From CAYRVF01 sp964427535 (GTDB lineage Bacteria > Chloroflexota > Ktedonobacteria > Ktedonobacterales > JADMIN01): a stretch of 21,637 bases of DNA. Positions 1 to 6,770 of this stretch are shown here, one piece after another. The position numbers and the translations under genes were made by a program. The notes beneath the pieces were generated by a model that worked only from the letters and a program-made list of their open reading frames with translations, ran no database searches and was not told the DNA's origin. How positions within the stretch are numbered: position 1 is the stretch's first letter; every line of letters begins with the position of its first letter. The stretch spans positions 1 to 21,637 of the forward strand of contig CAYRVF010000089.1 of the NCBI GenBank assembly GCA_964427535.1, written 5' to 3'.

Positions 1-210
1 CCTGACAAAACCGCCATGTATAATGAACAAACTCATAAATGTGAGGAAATACTCAATGAGTTGCTTGCCAACATTATACAAATGACGGAAGACGAGATTA
101 AAGCATTTGTAGGGGTTTCCTCTTGTGATGAGGGCCTGGTGCACATACCGGAAAACTGCAATAGAAAAATACAGTTTTTTGCGGATTGGGTAAAATCTTC
201 GTTTTTCTAA
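1..210 (+). CDS. Small hypothetical protein, probably cut by the window edge
   Basis: An open frame enters from base 1 (Pro-Asp-Lys-Thr-Ala) and continues through an ATG at 16 to a TAA at 208-210. No ribosome binding site is visible in the 15 bases before the ATG, so the true start may lie upstream of the window. If the ATG is the start, the product is 64 residues, mostly helical in appearance (a CEEILNELL stretch, TEDEIKAF), soluble, with three Cys. It is not recognised. It is the first gene of the rightward block. Confidence 0.5.
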   Translation, partial: PDKTAMYNEQTHKCEEILNELLANIIQMTEDEIKAFVGVSSCDEGLVHIPENCNRKIQFFADWVKSSFF

Positions 211-220
211 ATCTGGACCG

Positions 221-269
221 TAGGGAATGGTTTTATATCATTCCCTGAGGCCCCGAATTGGGGAATAAT
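221..269 (+). promoter_or_regulatory. Twin-hairpin leader element, copy 1
   Basis: Two consecutive hairpins lie just before the gene at 293. The first pairs GGGAATG (223-229) with CATTCCC (239-245), extendable by an A-T pair. The second pairs CCCC (251-254) with GGGG (260-263 region) over a 5-base loop and runs into AATAAT. The same order of two hairpins plus GGGGAATAAT recurs at 735-783 before the gene at 828. No T-run follows, so it is not a typical terminator; an RNA processing site, mRNA-stabilising leader or regulatory target is possible. Confidence 0.45.
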
Positions 270-292
270 CGAATAACAAAAAGGAGTTCACA

Positions 293-700
293 GTGGAAAA
301 TTTTGACCTGACCTTTGCCGCACCAGGGGTTGACGAGTCCCTAGAACGTTCTGAAAACCTTTGCTCTAATTGTTGCCAAAATGTAGCGGCTCACGGTTCA
401 CAAATTTGCAGTGAATGCTTTGCCAAGGACATTGAGTTGATAAAAAGTTCCTCCGAGGAACTTGAGGCCGGGGCTGAGGCTATTGCTGAAGTTTTTGTAG
501 AAAAAACTGTACTTGAAAGAGTTCAGGTTATTAGGGATGCAATTGCCCCTCTTGAACAATTTATCTACGGCATAGAGAGGATGCTTGAGTGCACGACTGA
601 CCTCGACCAATATGAGCAGCACCAGCTCTTACACATGGTGTATAATCGTGTCAACAAATTTAGAGAACTTTCTTGGGACATGTACTACACGAAAAAATAA
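293..700 (+). CDS. Hypothetical Cys-rich (possible zinc-binding) helical protein
   Basis: A 135-residue protein starting at GTG 293, chosen because AAAGGAG sits at proper distance upstream. Near residues 24-42 it has a CSNCC motif and, after a short gap, CSEC, which together form a CxxC...CxxC pair suited to bind one zinc ion. The rest is acidic and helical (ELEAGAEAIAEVF, then RVQVIRDAIAPLEQFI), perhaps a coiled coil. The family is not recognised. The parS palindrome begins at the base after its stop codon. A small regulator or adaptor is conceivable, but this is inference only. Confidence 0.75.
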   Translation: MENFDLTFAAPGVDESLERSENLCSNCCQNVAAHGSQICSECFAKDIELIKSSSEELEAGAEAIAEVFVEKTVLERVQVIRDAIAPLEQFIYGIERMLECTTDLDQYEQHQLLHMVYNRVNKFRELSWDMYYTKK

Positions 701-716
701 TGTTTCACGTGAAACA
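701..716. promoter_or_regulatory. parS: parS-type ParB-binding site
   Basis: TGTTTCACGTGAAACA is a perfect 16-bp palindrome and equals the consensus of the chromosomal parS site bound by ParB in many bacteria (Bacillus, Streptomyces and others). It lies directly after the stop codon at 700, in the intergenic region before the gene at 828. No ParA or ParB gene is seen in the window, so host ParB would have to bind it. This would suit a virus that persists as an extrachromosomal element. The identity of the motif is clear; its use by this virus is inferred. Confidence 0.8.
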
Positions 717-734
717 CTGCCGCAATCAGGACCC

Positions 735-783
735 GTGGCACTGGGGAAACTCAGTGCTACCAGCCCCGACTGTGGGGAATAAT
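735..783 (+). promoter_or_regulatory. Twin-hairpin leader element, copy 2
   Basis: The first hairpin pairs GTGGCACTG (735-743) with CAGTGCTAC (752-760) over an 8-base loop, with one G-T pair. The second pairs CCCC (764-767) with GGGG (774-777) over a 6-base loop and runs into AATAAT. The second hairpin and its 3-prime flank resemble the copy at 251-269 (CCCCGA, then TGGGGAATAAT). It lies about 45 bases before the GTG at 828. Confidence 0.45.
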
Positions 784-827
784 AAAATAGAGCCAGCCAG
801 GGCCTTATACTGGCAGGAGGTTTTACC

Positions 828-1331
828 GTGACCGAGACGAAAAGACAGGACATTATCAAGGCAGTTGCTGAGGGCAAAAGCTACCCTGACGGCAAAAATT
901 TTCTTTTCCGTGTTCACAACGAAAAAACTGGCCACTACGACGGCTTTGGCACCCGCTGGGAGGCAGTACAGCACTCTGTTAAGCTCACGAAAAATGGTTC
1001 TGGCGTTACCCCTGCCATTTACAAGCACGAGTCAATTTCTAATCAGTATGTCAAGGACAGCACCGCCCACGCACAGCTTGCCGAAAAAACTAAGGGCAAA
1101 ATTGCATCCGGTACTGACAATTCTTCCGCCATTCAGCACTGGAAAGAACTGGGCACCCTGGCGAACGAAATTGCTAAAACTCTGCGGGCGACTGACCAAT
1201 CGGGGCTTGAGAGGCTGAAAATGGACTTCGAAGCTAAGTACAACCAGGCTATGTCCATTTTTAATAAACCTGCTGCCGCTAATACTCCGACTGCTGCCAC
1301 CAGCGCACATGCTGAGACTGTGAAGAAATAG
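828..1331 (+). CDS. Hypothetical protein, basic N-terminus with Ala/Thr-rich tail
   Basis: 167 residues from GTG 828, supported by GCAGGAGG seven bases upstream. The N-terminal 65 residues (FLFRVHNEKTGHYDGFGTRWEA) look like a small alpha/beta fold. The middle is helical (HWKELGTLANEIAKTL), and the last 25 residues are a flexible Ala/Thr/Pro tail ending in VKK. It is not recognised. It is richer in C and G than the following genes, which may mean a different history. Its TAG overlaps the GTG of the next gene, so the two are translationally coupled. Confidence 0.75.
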   Translation: MTETKRQDIIKAVAEGKSYPDGKNFLFRVHNEKTGHYDGFGTRWEAVQHSVKLTKNGSGVTPAIYKHESISNQYVKDSTAHAQLAEKTKGKIASGTDNSSAIQHWKELGTLANEIAKTLRATDQSGLERLKMDFEAKYNQAMSIFNKPAAANTPTAATSAHAETVKK

Positions 1332-1684
1332 TGCTTTACAACATCTCTGTGAAGTTCTTAGCTGGGGATGAAATATCCCTAGCTAAACTTGTAACTTCTG
1401 CTGAATGTGCTAATATACTTTCAGCTGTAAGATCACTGGCTGTACAACTATTCAAGCAGGAGTTTGGTGATAAAAAGAAACTAGTTTTCGGAGAGGTACA
1501 GCCACACCTTAACAAAGATATTATTCACGTAACTTCGTTTGGTGGTACGTATAATCGATTGTACGCGATTATATCGATAACACCCGATACAGACACGGAG
1601 GTCACCCATGCAAAAAAAAGTACATCTGGAGAAACCGATATACCATTGCCCACGGTGCGAGAAAGCGGCGGGCTCTGGAGTTGA
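1331..1684 (+). CDS. Hypothetical protein
   Basis: 117 residues starting at a GTG that overlaps the previous stop codon (ATAGTG), which indicates coupled translation. The first 90 residues read as a plausible small alpha/beta domain (YNISVKFLAGDEISLAKLV, then AIISITPDTDT). The C-terminal 25 residues overlap the start of the next gene in another frame and look unstructured. No family is recognised. Confidence 0.6.
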   Translation: MLYNISVKFLAGDEISLAKLVTSAECANILSAVRSLAVQLFKQEFGDKKKLVFGEVQPHLNKDIIHVTSFGGTYNRLYAIISITPDTDTEVTHAKKSTSGETDIPLPTVRESGGLWS

Positions 1685-2063
1685 TGTACACAAGGACGAC
1701 TACCTACACGCCGACCTACCTTTAGAGTGGAACTACGATATGGATTGTACTTGCCGATACTGTACAATCTGTACAAACGGGTTTGCAACTTTAGTGCAAA
1801 CTATTATACTTCAGCAGGTCTGCTTACAGCTCGACCTAGAGTTAAATATAGAACCTCCAGGGTATATTGTGTTCGAAAATACAGATATACCTCTGACTTC
1901 ACCTGGTTTTACTATTGTACCTCATAGCCCTCTCTTTAACGGTATAGCAGGATTTGGTAGAGCTATGAAGTGGCTAAGGGAAAATAAAGAACTATGCAGT
2001 TCGGCTTTACACACTGCACAGATGAAGCTCTCGAAAAACTTAGAGAGCTCGGAGTCCATATAA
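1608..2063 (+). CDS. Hypothetical zinc-ribbon-like Cys-rich protein
   Basis: 151 residues from ATG 1608 with a strong GGAGGT site at 1597-1602. It has a CPRC pair near residues 14-17 and a cluster CTCRYCTIC near residues 48-56, enough Cys for one or two metal sites. The C-terminal half is a beta-rich then helical region (GFGRAMKWLRENKELC). It starts inside the previous gene and ends inside the next one. The 13 bases GGAGGTCACCCAT at its start recur, in antisense, in the leader RNA at 13421-13433. The function is unknown. Confidence 0.7.
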   Translation: MQKKVHLEKPIYHCPRCEKAAGSGVDVHKDDYLHADLPLEWNYDMDCTCRYCTICTNGFATLVQTIILQQVCLQLDLELNIEPPGYIVFENTDIPLTSPGFTIVPHSPLFNGIAGFGRAMKWLRENKELCSSALHTAQMKLSKNLESSESI

Positions 2064-2419
2064 AACGCCCCTCTCCCTCTAATCAGCTGGTGATTTACAC
2101 TCACCAGCATGATGTTTTAGCTGAGGAACTAAGAGATAAAAGCTTTGAATATGGGGGAGTAGATGCTAACTTGCCTCGTGATAAGCAGGTTGATTTGAAG
2201 CACCAGGGACTTAAAGTTTGGAAGCATCCTGAAAGTGGTAACTACTACTTCCTCATAGAAGGTTGGGTGTTTTTCAAGTACGATAAAATACGTACTGACT
2301 ACTCTACAGTTCCTCCCACAAAAAATGTCATTTCAGTTTTAGACTTAGAAGAGGAGCAGGAACGCTGGAGGGACTTTTTCAATAATCTTCCTCTGGCAGT
2401 CGATAGTCCTCTCATTTGA
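1994..2419 (+). CDS. Hypothetical protein
   Basis: 141 residues from ATG 1994, overlapping the previous gene by 70 bases; the nearest purine-rich site (AAGGGAAAA) is rather far upstream, so the start is not certain. It has alternating helices and strands (EALEKLRELGVHI, KVWKHPESGNYYFLIEGW), with no Cys motif or membrane segment in the main body. Not recognised. Confidence 0.65.
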   Translation: MQFGFTHCTDEALEKLRELGVHIKRPSPSNQLVIYTHQHDVLAEELRDKSFEYGGVDANLPRDKQVDLKHQGLKVWKHPESGNYYFLIEGWVFFKYDKIRTDYSTVPPTKNVISVLDLEEEQERWRDFFNNLPLAVDSPLI

Positions 2420-2431
2420 AAGGAGTTCCAC

Positions 2432-2608
2432 ATGGCACTTTTAGCTTTGCTGGCAGTTGGCTTAGTTTTGTTTGTTGGTATTCTTATATTTGAGTTCATT
2501 CTTAGGGTGTGGTTTCCACAACGTAGTTCTTCAGAAGGGGAGTACGACGAGGAAAGGGAAGACATGCTAGATAGGTTAATGCATCTAGAAAAGGACGACG
2601 AGGAATGA
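2432..2608 (+). CDS. Small membrane protein with acidic cytoplasmic tail
   Basis: A 58-residue frame starting at ATG 2432 after AAAGGAG at ideal spacing. Residues 2-28 form one strong transmembrane helix (ALLALLAVGLVLFVGILIF). The remainder is highly charged and ends in EKDDEE. The TGA overlaps the ATG of the next gene (ATGA). Its role is unknown; it heads a run of three coupled small genes. Confidence 0.75.
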   Translation: MALLALLAVGLVLFVGILIFEFILRVWFPQRSSSEGEYDEEREDMLDRLMHLEKDDEE

Positions 2609-2826
2609 AAGAAAAAATGGAACTTTTGGGATGTACGTTATCTGCATTCTTATACTTACTTTCCTCAGTACCCGTTGCTTTAGTGTCTGCTTTAGTAACA
2701 CAGTGGTTATGGAATACTATTATGTATAGTGTTTTTCACCAGCCACAAATAAGTTACTACGAAGCTACTGTGCTAGATATCCTCATTGTTATATGCACGC
2801 AAGTGTCTGGCAAGGAAAAGAAATGA
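2605..2826 (+). CDS. Small two-helix membrane protein
   Basis: 73 residues. ATG 2605 overlaps the previous stop codon. Two hydrophobic segments are visible, residues about 10-33 (TLSAFLYLLSSVPVALVSA) and about 52-66 (ATVLDILIVICTQV). It is of holin size, but nothing specific marks it as a holin and it is far from the peptidases. Its stop codon overlaps the start of the next gene (AAATGA). Confidence 0.65.
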   Translation: MKEKMELLGCTLSAFLYLLSSVPVALVSALVTQWLWNTIMYSVFHQPQISYYEATVLDILIVICTQVSGKEKK

Positions 2827-3146
2827 CAAGGAGTGAAGCTATAGCTTGCTCAATAGTACTGAAAAGAAATTTTCCTAACATTGAGCATAGCATTAAGGAG
2901 TATAAAGATAGCGGGATATATTATATAGTCTTGTTATCAGACTATATATCTCACAACCCCGCTCAGTTCGGTGATAGTACTGGTAGGCATAAAATCACTG
3001 CCACGTTTGTACCGTTTTTTATAGACATTCTTAATATGTTTGTAACTAAAGGTACACTTAACCTTCACATACAATTCAAGGAAGAATTGTCCAGGCTAGA
3101 ACAATCGCCTTCATTATTGGACGTGAAAAAAGAGCCACCAGAATAA
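2823..3146 (+). CDS. Hypothetical protein, last gene of the rightward block
   Basis: 107 residues with the start placed at ATG 2823, because AAGGAAAAGAA precedes it and the ATGA overlap matches the local style; an upstream in-frame ATG at 2793 is possible. It is a soluble alpha/beta-type sequence (SEAIACSIVLKRNFPNIEH) with a charged C-terminus. Not recognised. A strong terminator follows 20 bases after its stop. Confidence 0.65.
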   Translation: MTRSEAIACSIVLKRNFPNIEHSIKEYKDSGIYYIVLLSDYISHNPAQFGDSTGRHKITATFVPFFIDILNMFVTKGTLNLHIQFKEELSRLEQSPSLLDVKKEPPE

Positions 3147-3165
3147 GGAAAGCAGCTACAGCTAG

Positions 3166-3200
3166 AAGGGAGATAGTGAGAAACTTATCTCCCTTTTTTT
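3166..3200 (+). terminator. Rho-independent terminator of the rightward block
   Basis: AAGGGAGATA (3166-3175) pairs perfectly with TATCTCCCTT (3186-3195) over a 10-base loop, and the right arm merges into a run of seven T. It separates the rightward block from the converging leftward virion block, whose last stop codon begins at 3202. Confidence 0.9.
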
Positions 3201-3457
3201 CAAGGTTGTTTGCTAGGTGTTTTGTTTTGTCCAGCATCTTCGTTCTTACTAGTTATTAACTGTGCTAAGTTACCACTGTGAAATAGCAGGTACATTATTC
3301 CTGCTAGTAGAAATTGGTTAGGAGCTTGGTTGTTGAATATCTCGTATCCTACTAATCCACCCGCACCAATTAGGTATATAAACTGCACCACGAGTATAAT
3401 AAACTTACCAAACCCACCGTTACTCAAAAAGTGTATCATTTCACTACCTAACTTCAT
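3200..3457 (-). CDS. Small membrane protein, holin candidate
   Basis: 85 residues from ATG 3457, preceded by GAAGGTG at 8 bases. There are two membrane segments, about residues 17-38 (FIILVVQFIYLIGAGGLVG) and about 47-61 (QFLLAGIMYLLF), and a charged C-terminal tail (SKNEDAGQNKTPSK). Small size, two helices and a charged tail, as the last gene of the virion and lysis block, fit a holin, but a virion membrane protein is equally possible. Confidence 0.7.
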   Translation of the reverse strand: MKLGSEMIHFLSNGGFGKFIILVVQFIYLIGAGGLVGYEIFNNQAPNQFLLAGIMYLLFHSGNLAQLITSKNEDAGQNKTPSKQP

Positions 3458-3460
3458 ACA

Positions 3461-3751
3461 CTAAGCACCTTCGTTTATAGAGTAAGTGAAAACGAGTATG
3501 TTTAGGCTTGGGTTACTTAATGTAAACGTGTTACCAGCACTTAGTATAGATGCATCATTAGTCGGTGATGCCTGCGTCGATATTTTGTAGTACTGATCTA
3601 CAAAACCTGATGCATTATACCTTGTTGCCTGGTCAAATTGTACAGTACCAGTGTCTGCAAATGGTACTACACTAGTGATGTAGTTTTGTATTAGGGAAAA
3701 GTCTGCGCTCGCCGGTATCCAAAATTCCCTTCTAACTACAGGTGTACTCAT
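3461..3751 (-). CDS. Hypothetical small beta-rich protein, possibly virion-associated
   Basis: 96 residues from ATG 3751 with AGAAAGGA upstream. It is rich in Thr, Ser, Asn and aromatic residues with alternating hydrophobic pattern (TVQFDQATRYNASGFVDQYY, then FTLSNPSLNILVFTYSI), so probably beta structure. It lies beside the predicted spike gene and may be a spike or capsid accessory; this is inference from position and composition. Its start overlaps the stop of the upstream gene. Confidence 0.65.
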   Translation of the reverse strand: MSTPVVRREFWIPASADFSLIQNYITSVVPFADTGTVQFDQATRYNASGFVDQYYKISTQASPTNDASILSAGNTFTLSNPSLNILVFTYSINEGA

Positions 3752-4023
3752 ATTAGTCCTTTCTCCTTGTGTAAATCTAGTAACAGCTGAGACATGTGTT
3801 CATCTATACATGCGTGGGCAACCTTGCTCCAGCATGTTATAGAGCAAGCCCAGTGTTCCTCAGCTGGACACTGAAAAGGCGCCATTTCCTCGTGGCCCGG
3901 GCTGCCTACAACTATCATAATATTTATAGCTTTACTGCTATCTACTATTTGCCTACAGCACTCACACTTTCTTAAAACTTTCTTCTCTTCTACTATAGTC
4001 AATGTATTTATAGGTTCTAACAT
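3748..4023 (-). CDS. Hypothetical Cys/His-rich zinc-binding protein
   Basis: 91 residues. CECC near residues 20-23, then CPAEEHWACSITC near residues 52-64, with several His, are well suited to two metal sites of treble-clef or zinc-ribbon kind. It resembles short phage zinc-finger proteins in general look but no family is recognised. ATGA-type overlap with the next gene shows coupling. Confidence 0.65.
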   Translation of the reverse strand: MLEPINTLTIVEEKKVLRKCECCRQIVDSSKAINIMIVVGSPGHEEMAPFQCPAEEHWACSITCWSKVAHACIDEHMSQLLLDLHKEKGLI

Positions 4024-4030
4024 AAATCAC

Positions 4031-5134
4031 CTACGATAAACACAAAGCTTTAAAGCTTGCTCCACTAAAACTAGTGACATGAACCTGTGTTGATGTTACA
4101 CTGTCGTATCCCATAGTTTGACTACCTACAACGTTCTGCATAGGTATGACCCAGAATGGAGTTTGACCACAGTTGTGGTTATATGTGCCTGTGGCTGCTC
4201 CTGTAAACGAGGAAATAGCTTGTATTGTGTTACCGTTTTGCATCTTTACACGTCCAGTACTTCCAGTATCATAGTTGAAAGCACCTTTTAATAGTATTCC
4301 ACCAGAAGTTACATCAGCAATTTCTGTGTTACCACCTGAAAGAAATTTGTGGTTAGAACCACTACTATTGTAAGTTACAGTTCCGTCACTATTTCCTTGT
4401 ATGGAAGATAAAAATGCTGAAGCATTGGTAGTCCACGTTAAGTTTTGATTGTTACTGTTATTAAATATGAAACTACCACTACCATTAGTACTTGCTAAAC
4501 CACCATCTAAAAAAGACTTACCAGAAACTGATAGGTTATTCAAAACATTAAGGTTGTTTTCTATCTCTACTGATGAAACTCCTTGACCTAATTTGAGTAT
4601 AGGAGTACCACCTGGTATAATCTGTATAACGTTAGCCGGTGCTCCCGCAACTACTGTAGCTATAGTTAGAGTTCCATCGCTTAGAAAACTAAATGTGGGA
4701 CCTGAACTACCAGCAGGTGTTATTAGTATAACTTGTGTTCCCGAAGGGTTACCAGTATTTACGAGTGTTGTATTGTTCACGTTACTTTGTACCTGACTTT
4801 GTGGTATACTAACAGGCCAAGTCCCAACTGGTAGTTTTTCATCTACTGAGTATAGTGTTACTAAAACTATACCAGTTGGAGCAGGACTTACATTAGTTGT
4901 ATTATAAGATGTAACACTTATAAACCCTGGGTTACTAGCATTCATGTCACTAAAAAAGTACTCTGTATTGCTAGGTACCCATATAGCACCCTGGTGTCCT
5001 GGACCGTTATAAGTAACATCGAACACCGTCCTGTTAGTAAATTTTACACCTTTTAACTGAATAGGACTTTCACTCATAGGTATAACTTGTGTTACACCAG
5101 CAGTAACAATAAATGGATCAAGATTTATACTCAT
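4031..5134 (-). CDS. Probable virion spike or receptor-binding protein
   Basis: 367 residues, very rich in Ser, Thr, Asn and Gly, poor in charged residues and with only two Cys near the end. Repeating short beta-strand patterns (TLTIATVVAGAPANVIQIIP, LNVLNNLSVSGKSFLDGG, GSFIFNNSNNQNLTW) resemble the shaft and stem repeats of phage fibres. The C-terminal 60 residues (ATGTYNHNCGQTPFWVIPMQ to SFKALCLS) look like a compact tip domain of the sort seen at the end of tail fibres. In PRD1-like viruses the vertex spike binds the host, and this is the best candidate. It overlaps the M23-like gene by four bases. Confidence 0.65.
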   Translation of the reverse strand: MSINLDPFIVTAGVTQVIPMSESPIQLKGVKFTNRTVFDVTYNGPGHQGAIWVPSNTEYFFSDMNASNPGFISVTSYNTTNVSPAPTGIVLVTLYSVDEKLPVGTWPVSIPQSQVQSNVNNTTLVNTGNPSGTQVILITPAGSSGPTFSFLSDGTLTIATVVAGAPANVIQIIPGGTPILKLGQGVSSVEIENNLNVLNNLSVSGKSFLDGGLASTNGSGSFIFNNSNNQNLTWTTNASAFLSSIQGNSDGTVTYNSSGSNHKFLSGGNTEIADVTSGGILLKGAFNYDTGSTGRVKMQNGNTIQAISSFTGAATGTYNHNCGQTPFWVIPMQNVVGSQTMGYDSVTSTQVHVTSFSGASFKALCLS

Positions 5135-5829
5135 GATACAAACTTTACAAGACCTATAACAGCTAGCACAACACCTGCAAATATTAGCATACTTCTAATA
5201 CTTAAGTCCTTCCAGTCTACACCCGCTAGAAACTGTGGCCAGAAGTTAGGAGGTAAAGATGGACTGCCTAGATTAGATGTTTGCAAATTCGTACCTCCTG
5301 GCTGTCCAGAACCCATAGGTAGCTTACCTTGTCTGGCCATGTCTATAATGAACTGTGAGTTAAAGTTTGACTTATTGCTAGCCTGACCTATGCCTGATAT
5401 CCACGGCGCATTTATACCAAACTCAACATGAGGACCACTGGAAAATTGTGGGTCGTTTGGGTGTAACCCTCCACTTAGCTGTCCTCCGGAGAGTCCGATG
5501 AGTTGTCCAGGGGATAGGCTGGCTCCGGTTTGAACAGCTGGGTCGATGGTGTCGAGGTGCTGGAAGTACTCAATGAATGACCCGTAACCAGGCAGCGAAG
5601 TAAGTACTCCAACTTGCCCTCCCCAAGGATGATAACTAGCGTCAGTAACAGTACCGCCCAAAAGATCAGTGATAGCTGTGTGGAAAGGCATTCCAACGTC
5701 GTTTCCACGCTCGACGTTGCCGTTGAATGATTGTCCAAATGTTTCTCCCTCACCTTGACAGTACCACATGTCAGGACTCTGAGCACATGAAGGTAGGAAG
5801 CTAATTTGGTCCTGACCTGGTACTGGCAT
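5131..5829 (-). CDS. Membrane-anchored M23-like (LytM-type) peptidase with altered metal ligands
   Basis: 232 residues. Residues about 35-140 follow the M23 peptidase pattern: ERGND (40-44) where the family has HxGxD, a GGTV turn, FQHLD (His91) matching the YAHL motif, and SGPHVEFG (His134, Glu136) matching GPHLHFE. The two catalytic His and the Asp are kept, but the first and last zinc-binding His are both Glu. A single membrane helix follows at about residues 210-230 (SMLIFAGVVLAVIGLV). The N-terminus has a Cys pair (Cys15, Cys24). M23 enzymes cut peptidoglycan cross-links, so a virion-bound cell-wall penetration role is likely if active. Confidence 0.75.
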   Translation of the reverse strand: MPVPGQDQISFLPSCAQSPDMWYCQGEGETFGQSFNGNVERGNDVGMPFHTAITDLLGGTVTDASYHPWGGQVGVLTSLPGYGSFIEYFQHLDTIDPAVQTGASLSPGQLIGLSGGQLSGGLHPNDPQFSSGPHVEFGINAPWISGIGQASNKSNFNSQFIIDMARQGKLPMGSGQPGGTNLQTSNLGSPSLPPNFWPQFLAGVDWKDLSIRSMLIFAGVVLAVIGLVKFVS

Positions 5830-6770
5830 TATAGAGCACCTTTCAAATCTTCCTCTAGTTTACTTAAGGAAGCTGCCGCTGCTTGTATATCAGCGTTACT
5901 AACTATGGCGTTGAGAGCGTTAACTTTAGACTGCAATATAGCAGCCTGGTTTCTAGCATTGACTAGCGAGTTATTGGCATCCTGGTAGTATCTACCTACA
6001 GGACCGTATCTAACACCGTTACTAACAGTATACCTTAGTGAACAGTTAGTAAAGAACTGGTTACTACCAGGTTCACTGCTAGTGTCAAATGGGTCAACGT
6101 GGTCAGACCACTCCTCTACGCCTAGAGGAATGTTAGAAGACTCCCAGTTGTTAAACAATACAAATTTTCTGAAGCCTAGCACAACATGTACACCATTAGG
6201 TGCAACTAGAGTTGTACCATCATCGTGCCAACCACTGGGAACTACAGGAGTATCGGTCATTTTTTCTACACTCCACAGTTGTGTTGACCTCAGCCTGTTA
6301 ATCCAGACTGAGTCACTATATGTTATTCTTTTTGAACCAAAAGGGTCCATACAGGTGAGAGTACCATTATCCTCAGCAAACCACACACATACATGTGTGA
6401 AATTAGGGTTTGATGAATAATCATCTTGCTGAGTAAATATAACTGGCCTGCTCATAGGACTTTTTATAAGTCTATGAGCTTGATTTACTGCTTCCGTACA
6501 TGAGTTATTTTCTACAGAGTATAGTCTAACTCCCTGACTTGCACAGTAGTCAATAAACTCTGAAGCTGAAGTTCCTAGGTTGACCCAGTTTTCCCCATAA
6601 GCCAGGTCTTTAAGTTGATCTGGTACATAGTCTTTGTTACCAGTTATGTACCGTAGACACGCCACCACTGAAGCTGGTACACAGTTGTACCATTTATTTT
6701 CATCTGGCCTACCATCTTTTGTAGGACTATTTAGTTGGTCTACGAAAGGGAAGTTTGGTAGTTCTGTCAT
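5829..6770 (-). CDS. C39-like cysteine peptidase with C-terminal coiled coil
   Basis: 313 residues. The N-terminal ~150 residues fit a C39-type papain-like fold: YNCVPASV with Cys30 as the nucleophile, FTHVCVWF with His126, and CMDPFG with Asp142. A second region (about 155-260) has Trp- and Gly-rich segments of unknown fold, and the last 45 residues (SLVNARNQAAILQSKVNAL onward) look like a coiled coil or oligomerisation helix. It lies between the M23-like gene and a LysM-like membrane protein, so a cell-wall lytic or entry role is reasonable. The catalytic triad is seen; the substrate is not known. Confidence 0.65.
   Translation of the reverse strand: MTELPNFPFVDQLNSPTKDGRPDENKWYNCVPASVVACLRYITGNKDYVPDQLKDLAYGENWVNLGTSASEFIDYCASQGVRLYSVENNSCTEAVNQAHRLIKSPMSRPVIFTQQDDYSSNPNFTHVCVWFAEDNGTLTCMDPFGSKRITYSDSVWINRLRSTQLWSVEKMTDTPVVPSGWHDDGTTLVAPNGVHVVLGFRKFVLFNNWESSNIPLGVEEWSDHVDPFDTSSEPGSNQFFTNCSLRYTVSNGVRYGPVGRYYQDANNSLVNARNQAAILQSKVNALNAIVSNADIQAAAASLSKLEEDLKGAL

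Noticed and set aside
1551..1572. Inverted repeat ATAATCG/CGATTAT
   Set aside because: It lies within a coding region, is short and AT-rich, and has no linked promoter or repeat copy.
4593..4796. Plus-strand open frames within the virion block
   Set aside because: They lack ribosome binding sites and are shadows of well-supported minus-strand genes.
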